Assembly: GCA_028702975.1 (NCBI GenBank) | Contig: JAQVNT010000004.1 | Coordinates: 1-19,238, forward strand | Direction of reading: 5' to 3' | Origin: Candidatus Delongbacteria bacterium | GTDB lineage: Bacteria > UBA4055 | Length of the DNA stretch: 19,238 nt | Shown here: positions 3,916 to 12,763 of the stretch, in pieces | Layout of the letters: every line of letters begins with the position of its first letter | Position numbering within the stretch: the stretch's first letter is position 1 | The notes under the pieces: model-generated | The model's input: only the letters and a program-made list of their open reading frames with translations | Told to the model about the DNA's origin: nothing | Databases searched by the model: none | Made by a program: the position numbers and the translations under genes

Positions 3916-5976
3916 TTATTTGAGAACTTCTAATTCCTGCAAATTTTCCCTGCATTCTTCAATATTTCCCTTAGTAAACTCATTTCTGCCTGTTCTGTAA
4001 AGCTTTTTAAAAAGTCTCAGTGCTCTGGAGTAGTATGCGGTGGATTTCTTATAATTTCCTTCAGTTTTGTATAGTTTTCCTATACACTTCAGAGCGTCGC
4101 CATGCATACTGCCGTTACCTGAGAGAAGCGCGTTCTTTGCAGAAAGCTTGAAATATGACAAAGCTTCACGCGTTTTATTCAGATACATTAATGACCGGCC
4201 GGCAAAATTCATAGAATGTATCCTGAACTCAAGATCACTGAGTTCAAGTTCGGAGACCTCTTTAAATACGGCTGCGGCTTCGCTGTATTTACCCATATAA
4301 AAAAATGAAAGTCCGAGGTAATGTCTGCTCGCTGAATAATTCATGAAATTCTTTTTTATCAGATAATACCTTGTTGTCTTATCATAACACTCCACGGCTT
4401 TAAGATATTTTTTTTTATAGAAATAATGATTTCCGAGCAGCTGATAGATGTGATTCATCAGAGTTTCATCATTAATAAACTTAGATAAAAACTCAGCTCT
4501 CGAGATCATATTTTCGATCTTCTCAAATTCCGCGTCCGCGCCAAGTACATACACGCTGAGAAGATTGCTTATAGCCTTGATCTCTTCTCCCGATAGACCG
4601 TTCTCCCTTGCCGACTCCATCTGTAAACCGAAGTCTTTTAGAGCATTGCCGTATTGTTTTTTTAAAAAGTACACCCTCCCTCTCAGATCATAAGCAGAGC
4701 AAATCAGAAGATGATCACCTTTAGTCAGTGCATTCTTCACAAACTTATTAGCGATATCCAGCGCCGACCTAAACATACCCGAAACGATATTCTTATTTAT
4801 CGAGGATTTTAAATAATCAAAGTAAAACTCCTTTCCTGACGCATAAAATATCTTAGATGCCTTTGAGAAGTACTTTTGACTATCAGCAAGATCATTCTCC
4901 AGCTCTGAGATTTTACCCAGATAATAGTAAATATGACCTTCGTTATAATTTTCGCAGCATCTGTCTTTCGATGAAACAAGTTCATATAATATCTGTTTTG
5001 TTGTCGTATATTTATCCTTATGGTAATAAATGTCAGCCTGTCTGTACAGCGACCTGATCATGTGAGATTTTTTTCTGTCATCGCCGTATGAAAGATCATA
5101 TAAATTCCTGTATGACCTAAGAGCATTATCAAGGTCGTATAACTTATAAAACTCATCACCGAATTTGTTAATGCTGTCGGCAAATAACTGCATAAGCGCT
5201 GCGGTTCGTTTCTCTGCGACGCATATAGCTTTTTCGTTCTCTGCAGGTTCCATGTTCACACACAAATATCTTATCTTTGAAGAAATATTGATCGGAATGT
5301 CATATCCGATTTTTGGCTTGATCCTTGAAAGTTTATGTTTCGACCCGCAGTCATATTCAACGGGAATCCCCTGCAAATCATCATAGAGATATTTAACATT
5401 TGAAATGATCCTGCTTACAGCGCTGTTGTATCCTTCCTTTTCAAGACAGAATTTAACATCTCTTACAAAACTGCTGAAGTAATTTTTACTTATCCCGTCT
5501 GAATGACTTAGATAGTATAGACCGCTGAGATCATCATATAACTCAAGCCTGAATTTTGAGATACTTTTGTTGACCCCTCTGTACACACGGTAACCAAGAT
5601 AGAATATTCTCTTTTTTGCGCCTTTTTTTTCAAACTCCCGCTTAATTGATTTAAGTTTTCTCGATATCAGAGCAGGTGAACAGTCAAGGCAGAATTTTTT
5701 CTTTATATCTTCATAAGTAGCTTTCGGATATTTCTTTTTAAATTTAAATATTTTTGACGCGGTTTTCGGATTTATCAGACCTGACCCGGAATCAAATCTT
5801 ATTTTTCTTACAGAAAGGCCTGTCACATCGCTTTTTATATATATTCTCAGCCATTTACTTACAGTTTTTCTTGTTAAACCAAAAGCTTTTGCTGCGCAAA
5901 TAATGTTTTCTTTCTTAGCTGTCTCGCAGACATCTTTCTTGAATTCAGGAGGGTATTTCAGCTTTCTTACGAGCAT
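3916..5976 (-). CDS. Transposase-like HTH plus TPR repeat protein (putative regulator)
   Basis: 686 residues. Residues 8-46 (YPPEFKKDVCETAKKEN, then AAKAFGLTRKTVSKWLRIY) form a helix-turn-helix of the kind found at the start of IS3/IS630-type transposases. Residues 68-112 look like a second, winged HTH (ATYEDIKKKF, SPALISRKLKSI). Residues 120-215 (LELYDDLSGLYYLSHSDGIS, then SSFVRDVKFCLEKEGY) resemble a decayed retroviral-type integrase core without its acidic triad. Residues about 270-680 are a long array of TPR-like helical hairpins (SASRHYLGLSFFYMGKYSEA, ALKCIGKLYKTEGNYKKSTA). No signal peptide, so it should be cytoplasmic. A DNA-binding head plus TPR sensor suggests a transcription factor. 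No ribosome site is seen before ATG 5976; an A/T-rich leader precedes it. It is followed on the same strand by the exported peptide, Lys-rich peptide, tRNA-Glu and lan genes. Target genes are unknown. Confidence 0.75.
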   Translation of the reverse strand: MLVRKLKYPPEFKKDVCETAKKENIICAAKAFGLTRKTVSKWLRIYIKSDVTGLSVRKIRFDSGSGLINPKTASKIFKFKKKYPKATYEDIKKKFCLDCSPALISRKLKSIKREFEKKGAKKRIFYLGYRVYRGVNKSISKFRLELYDDLSGLYYLSHSDGISKNYFSSFVRDVKFCLEKEGYNSAVSRIISNVKYLYDDLQGIPVEYDCGSKHKLSRIKPKIGYDIPINISSKIRYLCVNMEPAENEKAICVAEKRTAALMQLFADSINKFGDEFYKLYDLDNALRSYRNLYDLSYGDDRKKSHMIRSLYRQADIYYHKDKYTTTKQILYELVSSKDRCCENYNEGHIYYYLGKISELENDLADSQKYFSKASKIFYASGKEFYFDYLKSSINKNIVSGMFRSALDIANKFVKNALTKGDHLLICSAYDLRGRVYFLKKQYGNALKDFGLQMESARENGLSGEEIKAISNLLSVYVLGADAEFEKIENMISRAEFLSKFINDETLMNHIYQLLGNHYFYKKKYLKAVECYDKTTRYYLIKKNFMNYSASRHYLGLSFFYMGKYSEAAAVFKEVSELELSDLEFRIHSMNFAGRSLMYLNKTREALSYFKLSAKNALLSGNGSMHGDALKCIGKLYKTEGNYKKSTAYYSRALRLFKKLYRTGRNEFTKGNIEECRENLQELEVLK

Positions 5977-6156
5977 TTGTCAGTATAACACTCTTATTAA
6001 ATATTGAGAATAATAGCCCTTCTACCTTAAGAATGCAAGTATGAAGGTGTGAAACTTATTAATTTCCTTGCCTTTTTCAACAATTATTGTTTTATTATTT
6101 AGCGGCACTGGGGAGTGTTGTTGAAGTAAAATACTTTCAGCATCAGGGGAGCACAA
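5977..6156. promoter_or_regulatory. Divergent intergenic region with a short palindrome
   Basis: This 180-base AT-rich gap separates the minus-strand regulator from the plus-strand lipoprotein and must hold both promoters. A perfect palindrome AACAAT-T-ATTGTT lies at 6079-6091, a plausible site for a dimeric regulator. GGGGAG five bases before 6157 is the lipoprotein ribosome site. No exact promoter pair could be assigned with confidence. Confidence 0.4.
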
Positions 6157-8451
6157 ATGAAACACATTTTCTTAACTCTTACCGCAGTGATATTTTTAAC
6201 ATCATGCAGCATCCGTAAACAGATTGCAGAACCGGGTGTGCCCGAAAACGAGCTTCTCTATAAGTCATACATAAAATTTCTCTCTTCAAATGATACTGTT
6301 CATGCAGAAAAAGTAAAAAATACTATCCTTACAAAGTACCCGCGGTCAAAAGAAACGTTCGACCTTGCATCGTCAGAATTTTATGAAAGGATGTATCCTG
6401 TATGGACTGATGACAGCGCAAAAGTAAAGATCGTTGCGGATATGCTGGAAAAGTATCCTGAAACGACATGGCGGCGAACGCTTTATCAGTATTACATCAA
6501 TTCTCTGAGCTCGATAAAAGACCGGGAAAATCTTGTAAAATCCCTGACGGATTTTCAGAAAGAGTTCTCTGAAGACTATCTGCCTTATACAACTTCTTCG
6601 AGGTATTACTATATTGATCTGAAGGATACTTTGAAAGCCCTTGAATCGGCAATAATCGGTTATCTCAGGTCTGAATCATATAAGAAAGCCGAACATTATC
6701 CCGTTATGGAATGGGAGCTTGAAAAACGAAGCGCGAAAATATCCTCAGGATCGTATCTCGGTGAAATGCTGACAGATATCAATAAGTTCGACCTCGCTCA
6801 GCAGATTCTTTATGAAATAACCGACAACAACCTGTTGGGCGTTGATGACGAGACCACTCTCTGCAGGCCTTACTACCTCCTTGGAAAACTTTATTCTAAA
6901 ACAGGAGATAAAGACAGATCTTTGGCCTACATAGCCAAAGCTCTTATAGCAGGAGACTCGAGGAATGTTTGGAAATTATGCGATTCGCTCCACAATGAAG
7001 TATGTTCTCACAAAAATTCATCAGAGATCTTAAATGATATCAGAAAACGCACCGGTTTTAGTGAAGTGATATTCAACGACCGTACGGATGACTTCGGTCT
7101 TGGGGATATCAGCGCCTCAAGAATAGCATGGGGCGATTATGACGGTGACGGTTATCAGGATATGCTGCTTGACGGAAGAAGGCTGTTTAAGAATGAAAGC
7201 GGGAGATCGTTCAGAGAAGTTACATCGACGGCATTTCCTGAAAACATTCAGGCCAACGGAGGCCTCTGGGGCGACTTTGACAATGACGGCGACTTGGACA
7301 TTATTACTAAAGACCCTGAATATGTATGGTTGAACGACAGCGGTGTTTTCCGAAAATCGACAGGCGAAGGAACGGTCTCGGACAACGGCGTTTCGACAGA
7401 AGGAATCGGTATCGCCGACCTGAATAAAGACGGGCATCTTGACATCTATTTTGCCAATTATGAGAAGGATTATGTTTACGAAAAGGATGAAATCTTCTTT
7501 GGGACGGGCGGCGGTAAATTCAGGAACATGACAGATCTTTCAAATATTCTGCCCGCTGACGGAAAGAACAGGGCCGGAAGAGGCGTCAGTACGGGAGATT
7601 TCAACAACGACGGAAGCGCTGACATTTACGTTTCGAACTACAGACTGACCGAAAATTTCCTTTTTAAGAATGACGGTCTGGGTAATTTTAAGAACGCTGC
7701 ATTGGAATACGGTGTCGCCGGAGACGAGACTGACGGCTGGTGGGGTCATACTATAGGTTCGGAATGGGGTGATATTGACAACGACGGCGACCTTGACCTG
7801 ATCACCGCTAACCTGGCTCACCCCAGGTACATCGATTTTTCAAATATGACCATGCTTTACGAAAACAAAGTGAACGAGATGCAGGGTTTCAAAGACATCC
7901 GGAGAGAGGCGGGGATCAGGTACGAGGAGACGCATTCCGAGCCTGCTTTCGGTGACTTGGACAACGACGGATATCTTGACCTGTACATCAACTGTGTTTA
8001 CGAAGGCAGGCGGTCGTTCTTATACATGAACAACGGGAACAAAACATTCAGGGATGTGACCTACCTGTCCGGCACGAGGCACTACAACGGCTGGGGTGTC
8101 GCTTATGCCGATATTGACAATGACGGCGATCTGGATATGCTTGTAGCCGGCGGCAAGATACAGCTTTTCATTAACGAGGCGCCGCGGCCGGGGAACTGGC
8201 TCGAGGTCAGGGTCAAAGGGAAAGACAACTGCGACGGGACCGGAACAAGACTCAGGCTGTATAACGAAAATATCAGCCTCATCCGCGAGATTCAGGGCGG
8301 CAAAGGATCTACGAATCAGCATTCTTTAGTCCAGCATTTCGGCCTCGGAAAAGAATCGTCCGGCTTCACGCTCGAAATACGGTTCCCGTCCGGCGGGACC
8401 CGCACCATAAAGATCGACAAAGTCAATCAGATATTAAATATCGAACAATAA
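6157..8451 (+). CDS. Lipoprotein with VCBS/FG-GAP repeats and UnbV/ASPIC C-terminus
   Basis: 764 residues. The N-terminus MKHIFLTLTAVIFLTSC is a lipoprotein signal with lipobox LTSC (Cys17), placing the protein on a membrane surface. Residues about 30-310 are helical and TPR-like (YYLLGKLYSKTGDKDRSLAY). From about residue 326 a series of Asp-rich calcium-binding FG-GAP/VCBS repeats follows: DYDGDGYQDM, DFDNDGDLDI, LNKDGHLDIY, FNNDGSADIY, DIDNDGDLDL, DLDNDGYLDL, DIDNDGDLDM, consistent with a beta-propeller. The last 80-90 residues (NWLEVRVKGK, TGTRLRLY, GGKGSTNQHSLVQHFGLG, IRFPSGGTRTI) are a clear UnbV/ASPIC domain as in CRTAC1-like proteins. Start is supported by GGGGAG 5 bases upstream. A role in adhesion or carbohydrate/protein binding is typical for this architecture, but the ligand is unknown. 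It is divergent from the regulator and ends at a shared terminator. Confidence 0.92.
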   Translation: MKHIFLTLTAVIFLTSCSIRKQIAEPGVPENELLYKSYIKFLSSNDTVHAEKVKNTILTKYPRSKETFDLASSEFYERMYPVWTDDSAKVKIVADMLEKYPETTWRRTLYQYYINSLSSIKDRENLVKSLTDFQKEFSEDYLPYTTSSRYYYIDLKDTLKALESAIIGYLRSESYKKAEHYPVMEWELEKRSAKISSGSYLGEMLTDINKFDLAQQILYEITDNNLLGVDDETTLCRPYYLLGKLYSKTGDKDRSLAYIAKALIAGDSRNVWKLCDSLHNEVCSHKNSSEILNDIRKRTGFSEVIFNDRTDDFGLGDISASRIAWGDYDGDGYQDMLLDGRRLFKNESGRSFREVTSTAFPENIQANGGLWGDFDNDGDLDIITKDPEYVWLNDSGVFRKSTGEGTVSDNGVSTEGIGIADLNKDGHLDIYFANYEKDYVYEKDEIFFGTGGGKFRNMTDLSNILPADGKNRAGRGVSTGDFNNDGSADIYVSNYRLTENFLFKNDGLGNFKNAALEYGVAGDETDGWWGHTIGSEWGDIDNDGDLDLITANLAHPRYIDFSNMTMLYENKVNEMQGFKDIRREAGIRYEETHSEPAFGDLDNDGYLDLYINCVYEGRRSFLYMNNGNKTFRDVTYLSGTRHYNGWGVAYADIDNDGDLDMLVAGGKIQLFINEAPRPGNWLEVRVKGKDNCDGTGTRLRLYNENISLIREIQGGKGSTNQHSLVQHFGLGKESSGFTLEIRFPSGGTRTIKIDKVNQILNIEQ

Positions 8452-8452
8452 A

Positions 8453-8475
8453 AAAGGGGCTGCGAAAGCCCCTTT
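8453..8475. terminator. Bidirectional intrinsic terminator
   Basis: AAAGGGGCT and AGCCCCTTT form a perfect 9-bp stem with a five-base loop (GCGAA). On the minus strand it is followed by TTTTTT and ends the C25 peptidase transcript. On the plus strand it closes the lipoprotein gene, whose stop codon lies immediately before it. It closely resembles the terminator at 16842-16862, including the bases between stop codon and stem. Confidence 0.9.
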
Positions 8476-8495
8476 GAATTTAACAGATGTGATAA

Positions 8496-11400
8496 TTATT
8501 TCATAAGAACCATCTTCTGCACCAATGAACTGCCTGCAGCTTCAAGAGTGTAGTAGTAAACTCCGGAATTCAGATTACTTCCATCGAACTCAACAGAATG
8601 AGTTCCTGCATTCATTACACCATTTGAAAGTTCGGCTACTTTCTGACCGTTCACGTTATAAACGCTTAACTGAACGTTACCTGTTTTAGCCAGATCGAAT
8701 TTGATCTGCGTAGCAGGATTGAACGGATTCGGATAATTCTGATAAAGCTTACTTGTTTCAGGTATCACTGCATCCGTAATATCCGCAGGTTCGCCCTTAT
8801 CTTCACCGCCGGTCAGCTTGTCTAGAAGTGATGAAATATCGGTTGTAACTGACTCAGTTCTTAATTTTCCTTTATTCTCCGCATTTTTGAGCATGTTTGC
8901 TATTGCAATATCAATGTCGCACAGAATGATCTCATCTTCAGTTCCAGCTTCAAGTTTCATCTCTTCCGATAAAGCGATCGCGGTATCATAATTCTTTGCC
9001 TTTATATGCGAAGATACTTTAAGTTCTTTGAAGAATTTCTTATTTGAGTTCTCGTCAGCGATATTCATATCGTACATCTCGATCAGAGGCTCAATGCTCA
9101 ACGATTCCTGAGTATAGCTGTCAGGCAGTTTCGCGTAAGCAACCAAAGCTTCGGAACTGTCAGGATATTTTTCAATTATTCTTTCGTATGTTTTTATCGC
9201 TTTATCGTACTTCCCGTCAAGTTCTGCTTCAAGAGCTTTGGAAAGAAATTTTGAAGACTGATCATTGTCCGGTACTGTTGATGTTAACGGTAAAAAACCG
9301 TAAGGAGAGGTCGAGTAATTACTGTAGTCAAGATAATACGGCTCAGACAGCGCGAAAAATGAGTCGTTTACGTTCGATCCCCAGTAATTTTCTGGAGCAT
9401 AGATCAGGATCGGTCTCGGTATAACTCCTTCTTGAATAAGTCCGAGTGTTCTTATGCATGGAACAGAATTTCCGTCAGAATAAATATTATTCATACCTTC
9501 GTTCAGGTATATATTGCTGTCTGATACCATATAAAGCTGGGAAGCTCTACTAATAAAACCCAAAGGAGGGACATAGCTTATTCCGTTGTTATAGATGGTA
9601 TTGTTAAGCTCTCTGTCATCAATGCCCAAGTCTTCACCGGTACTTTTTAGGCTTGCTTCCTGAATAGGATTGTACATCTGAGGATAAGTGTTGTATCCGG
9701 CAGTATAAACTCCGTTCAGAACATTGTTCGTGATCGTATTTTGAACCATGAGCGGAGAGCAGGAAATCACATTCACCCCTTTGCGGAAATTAGAAGCAAT
9801 ATTGTTGTTGATCCATCCGTTCGACTGAGTTACCGTAATCGCCGTGCCTTCTCCTTTACCCGTAAAAGTATTTCTGATGATCCTGAAATCGTTGCACGCG
9901 GTAAGCTCGATGCCGTTTGTACAGTCAGTGAAAGTACAGTTAGACACAGAGAGTTTTGCCGGAATGCCGCTTATAGCCGTTTCAGCTCCGGTGAAGGCGC
10001 AATATCTTGCGTATAGAGTGCTTCCCGGTTCTGTATTTATTCCCGCCCAATCCATTCCGTTGATCGTTACTCCGTCAAGTGTCAGGGTAACTCCGTTTTG
10101 AATCGTTATCTTTGCGCCTTCTCCCACTTGAACGATCGAATTTGGGTCTAAAATCAACCTACCACCCGCTTTCACAATTATTTCAGAATTTTGTTGCATA
10201 AGCAAATAGGATGTGTAATCCAAATACAGAGTTCCCATCACAATTATTTTTTCGTTTCTTGGTAACATCTGTTCACCTGAAATTGACAAAGTAGCGCCAG
10301 GTAAAACAATAACATCACCTCGGATATCTTTTTCTGTCCATGTTTCATCAGTTTTGACGATGTGATTATAAGCAGGTATGGTATTGTGCGCTACTGCGCT
10401 AATCTCAGATCCATAATTTATATCCTCCTCAAAAGATGCAATGCCATCTGCTCCTGTTATCTTTACTATATATGAATCCGAACTTCTAAATACAACTTTT
10501 GCTAATTCCTGAGGCTCTCCTACCTGATTTGTTACGACCACAAAATCTTCATTATAATTGATATCGAGAACTAATTTGATCGGGATCTCAGTTCTGATCT
10601 CCATTGTTGGATCGCCTAATAGATGGAATCCTTCAAATTGAATGCGATTTTTCAATTCCGAATAATACGGAGGATCAAACCACCCCCGCCCACCAGGAAT
10701 TATATAATAATTATACATCGACATCTTACCGGAATTCAGCACATATCCTTGAGTGTAAGTTTTATTCGTAGGGAAAAAAAGCGATGAGTTTAGACCAATG
10801 CTTAATACATCATTATAACCACTGCTACTTGCCCTTGATGACCCAATAAAACTGACAACGCCACCATTTTCCTTCCTCAGAAGCAGCTCTCCTAAACTTT
10901 CTAAATCGTATCGAGAATTACCATCAGTTTCACCATCAAACCAGCCTGTCATGCAATTAATGCTAAACATTACCGGTAATTTTTCTCCATTACACAATAA
11001 ATCTATATGACCATCTGAAAATACTGGGTGTACCCAACCTTCTGTAGCTTTAGTGTCACCAATATTTTCTAGTCCGGTATAGTAATTTCCCGAGGTACCA
11101 TGATCACGATGATTGACTAAAAAAGTTCCTTCATTTATCATGTTTATTACATCCGTTGTTGCTCCAGTAAATTGAAGCCCGGGAGTTATCGGATCACCAT
11201 TATAATAGTATGTAGGCGGAAGTGACATAGGATGTCCAACATACTTATTGCAATAAATTTTGTTTATATTATATTGACTGCTGATCATTCCGCTGATGCT
11301 CTCTGTCGCATAAACAAAAAATCTGTCTTCATATCCATCCGAAAATACTACTTGAGTATCTTCATAATAATTACAATCTTGGAAATAAGATGCCACCAGT

Positions 11401-12587
11401 ACTTGTTCATACCAGTCTGTGTCATTAACAAATGGATCATCTTCATAATTCATGATTTTATAAAGAATAACTTGTAGTTGATCTTCGTTTTCTGCTGAGA
11501 TTCTTCCAATAAAAATATCTGGTAAGTCGTATAAACCGAATTCGTTTATGGCGTCGCTCAAATCCATTGTGCTGTAATAAAAATCTGTACCTACTTCATA
11601 CCAGTAATCTGTATCTCTTGTTACATAATGCACAGGCACATGCGGATCGGGATCATTTCCTGTATCCCCCACGATCAGCAGATAATCCGGCGGATTCGGC
11701 CCGTCGTACTCCGACTTGATGTATCCGTCAATATGATCATAAGTAGAGTTCGGTTCATCATCTGCATCCCAATTGAATCCTAGATAGTTAAGATTGGACC
11801 TCGTCACAATCTTCGTTTTAATGCCCAATTTCTCTTTCCATTCCTTAAAGGGAAGGAGATCTTCATAAAATTCGTCTGGGGTAATTATCAGCATATTCGC
11901 TTGCTGATTTGGGACTGCCGGAGACTCGTAATTTATTACGAACGATTTTAATATGGAGTCAAAGACATAGCTGTCCTTTGCATTCGGCCCGGATGTAGCT
12001 TCAGGTACGGTCACATCAAGGCTTGTATAGACTTTAAGCTGTTTCGTCACAGGATTGTACTGTACCGGATAAAAAGCGACCGTTGATATCTTTCTGCCTC
12101 TCATCGTCAAAGGTTTTTTGATCTCTGCGAGTATTTCCGGATAGAATTTATCCGTACCATACGCTTCAAGGTTCTTTTCAAATTCCGGCTCGGGCGCACC
12201 AACATAATCTTCTCCGAATTTCTGGGAGGGATACAGATTATAGTTTTCGTAGATGACATAATCGCCCGGGGTTACGATCACAGACGGATTATCCGAAGAT
12301 ACCTCAATATAAAAGGTGCTTAAAGGAACCTGGGGAAACCCTATCGCCATCGAAAGACCGTTCTTTCCCGTAAACTCAAGACGGTCATAAGTCAATCCGT
12401 CGTCAGCAGTTGTCTGAAAGTGCTTTACTCCGTAGAAATCCGCATGAACTCCGTTAGTTCCCGAAAAAACCTGTAAAGGTTCCTGATTTGCTTTGCCTCC
12501 GTTCCCGAAATCCATCCATTCGGCACAGAAGATGCTTTGGATTATTGCGCCCAAAAACAACAGAGCCGCGGTACTTTTACTCAACAT
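8496..12587 (-). CDS. Gingipain-like C25 peptidase with beta-helix and T9SS sorting domain
   Basis: 1363 residues. A signal peptide (about 1-21, AALLFLGAIIQSIFCA) is followed by a C25-propeptide-like beta region (about 30-220). A caspase-fold C25 peptidase domain spans about 225-670. The catalytic dyad candidates are the His493/His496 motif NHRDHGTSG and Cys545 in FSINCMTGW, at the positions used by gingipains. Residues about 770-1110 are a parallel beta-helix of the NosD type (NGVTLTLDGVTINGMDW, NNIASNFRKGVNVIS). A TPR-like helical stretch follows (LDGKYDKAIKTYERIIEKYP). The last about 85 residues are a type A T9SS sorting domain (NYPNPFNP, then SGVYYYTLEAAGSSLVQKMV). It should be exported across both membranes and attached to the surface or released. 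Ribosome site GGAG lies 8 bases before ATG 12587. It differs from the T9SS sortase PorU by its beta-helix and sorting tail, so a secreted protease is the likelier role. Confidence 0.92.
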   Translation of the reverse strand: MLSKSTAALLFLGAIIQSIFCAEWMDFGNGGKANQEPLQVFSGTNGVHADFYGVKHFQTTADDGLTYDRLEFTGKNGLSMAIGFPQVPLSTFYIEVSSDNPSVIVTPGDYVIYENYNLYPSQKFGEDYVGAPEPEFEKNLEAYGTDKFYPEILAEIKKPLTMRGRKISTVAFYPVQYNPVTKQLKVYTSLDVTVPEATSGPNAKDSYVFDSILKSFVINYESPAVPNQQANMLIITPDEFYEDLLPFKEWKEKLGIKTKIVTRSNLNYLGFNWDADDEPNSTYDHIDGYIKSEYDGPNPPDYLLIVGDTGNDPDPHVPVHYVTRDTDYWYEVGTDFYYSTMDLSDAINEFGLYDLPDIFIGRISAENEDQLQVILYKIMNYEDDPFVNDTDWYEQVLVASYFQDCNYYEDTQVVFSDGYEDRFFVYATESISGMISSQYNINKIYCNKYVGHPMSLPPTYYYNGDPITPGLQFTGATTDVINMINEGTFLVNHRDHGTSGNYYTGLENIGDTKATEGWVHPVFSDGHIDLLCNGEKLPVMFSINCMTGWFDGETDGNSRYDLESLGELLLRKENGGVVSFIGSSRASSSGYNDVLSIGLNSSLFFPTNKTYTQGYVLNSGKMSMYNYYIIPGGRGWFDPPYYSELKNRIQFEGFHLLGDPTMEIRTEIPIKLVLDINYNEDFVVVTNQVGEPQELAKVVFRSSDSYIVKITGADGIASFEEDINYGSEISAVAHNTIPAYNHIVKTDETWTEKDIRGDVIVLPGATLSISGEQMLPRNEKIIVMGTLYLDYTSYLLMQQNSEIIVKAGGRLILDPNSIVQVGEGAKITIQNGVTLTLDGVTINGMDWAGINTEPGSTLYARYCAFTGAETAISGIPAKLSVSNCTFTDCTNGIELTACNDFRIIRNTFTGKGEGTAITVTQSNGWINNNIASNFRKGVNVISCSPLMVQNTITNNVLNGVYTAGYNTYPQMYNPIQEASLKSTGEDLGIDDRELNNTIYNNGISYVPPLGFISRASQLYMVSDSNIYLNEGMNNIYSDGNSVPCIRTLGLIQEGVIPRPILIYAPENYWGSNVNDSFFALSEPYYLDYSNYSTSPYGFLPLTSTVPDNDQSSKFLSKALEAELDGKYDKAIKTYERIIEKYPDSSEALVAYAKLPDSYTQESLSIEPLIEMYDMNIADENSNKKFFKELKVSSHIKAKNYDTAIALSEEMKLEAGTEDEIILCDIDIAIANMLKNAENKGKLRTESVTTDISSLLDKLTGGEDKGEPADITDAVIPETSKLYQNYPNPFNPATQIKFDLAKTGNVQLSVYNVNGQKVAELSNGVMNAGTHSVEFDGSNLNSGVYYYTLEAAGSSLVQKMVLMK

Positions 12588-12635
12588 GATGCGCTCCTTT
12601 TTTACATTAACTATTCTGTTGAAGTTACCGCAGAA

Positions 12636-12660
12636 CTCCCGTATATTTACCTATAGGGAG
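12636..12660. promoter_or_regulatory. Short inverted repeat upstream of the C25 peptidase
   Basis: CTCCC and GGGAG are separated by 15 AT-rich bases, about 50-75 bases upstream of the C25 start. It resembles the larger repeat at 16633-16666 (TTCCCGT with GGGAA arms, 16-base spacer) in front of the beta-helix surface protein, and could be a shared regulator site. The arms are short and chance is not excluded. The remainder of the gap 12588-12763 shows no gene and no clean terminator for the GLUG gene. Confidence 0.25.
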
Positions 12661-12763
12661 GAATCGGCGGCAACCGACGATTTTTTGCCGTAATAAAGTA
12701 TTTGGGTGCGATAATACGGCGATGATGAGCGATCTGAAGTTATTTTCCGGTTACCTCCCTGTT

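Noticed and set aside
7117..8322. Minus-strand and alternate-frame ORFs inside the VCBS lipoprotein
   Set aside because: They are shadows produced by repeated GAC/GAT-GGC/GAC codons of the Asp-rich repeats, with no ribosome sites or domains.
12660..12690. Stem-like TCGG-CCGA followed by T6 on the plus strand as a terminator
   Set aside because: There is no plus-strand gene to terminate, the stem is only 4 bp, and on the minus strand the run is A, so it cannot terminate the GLUG or C25 transcripts.
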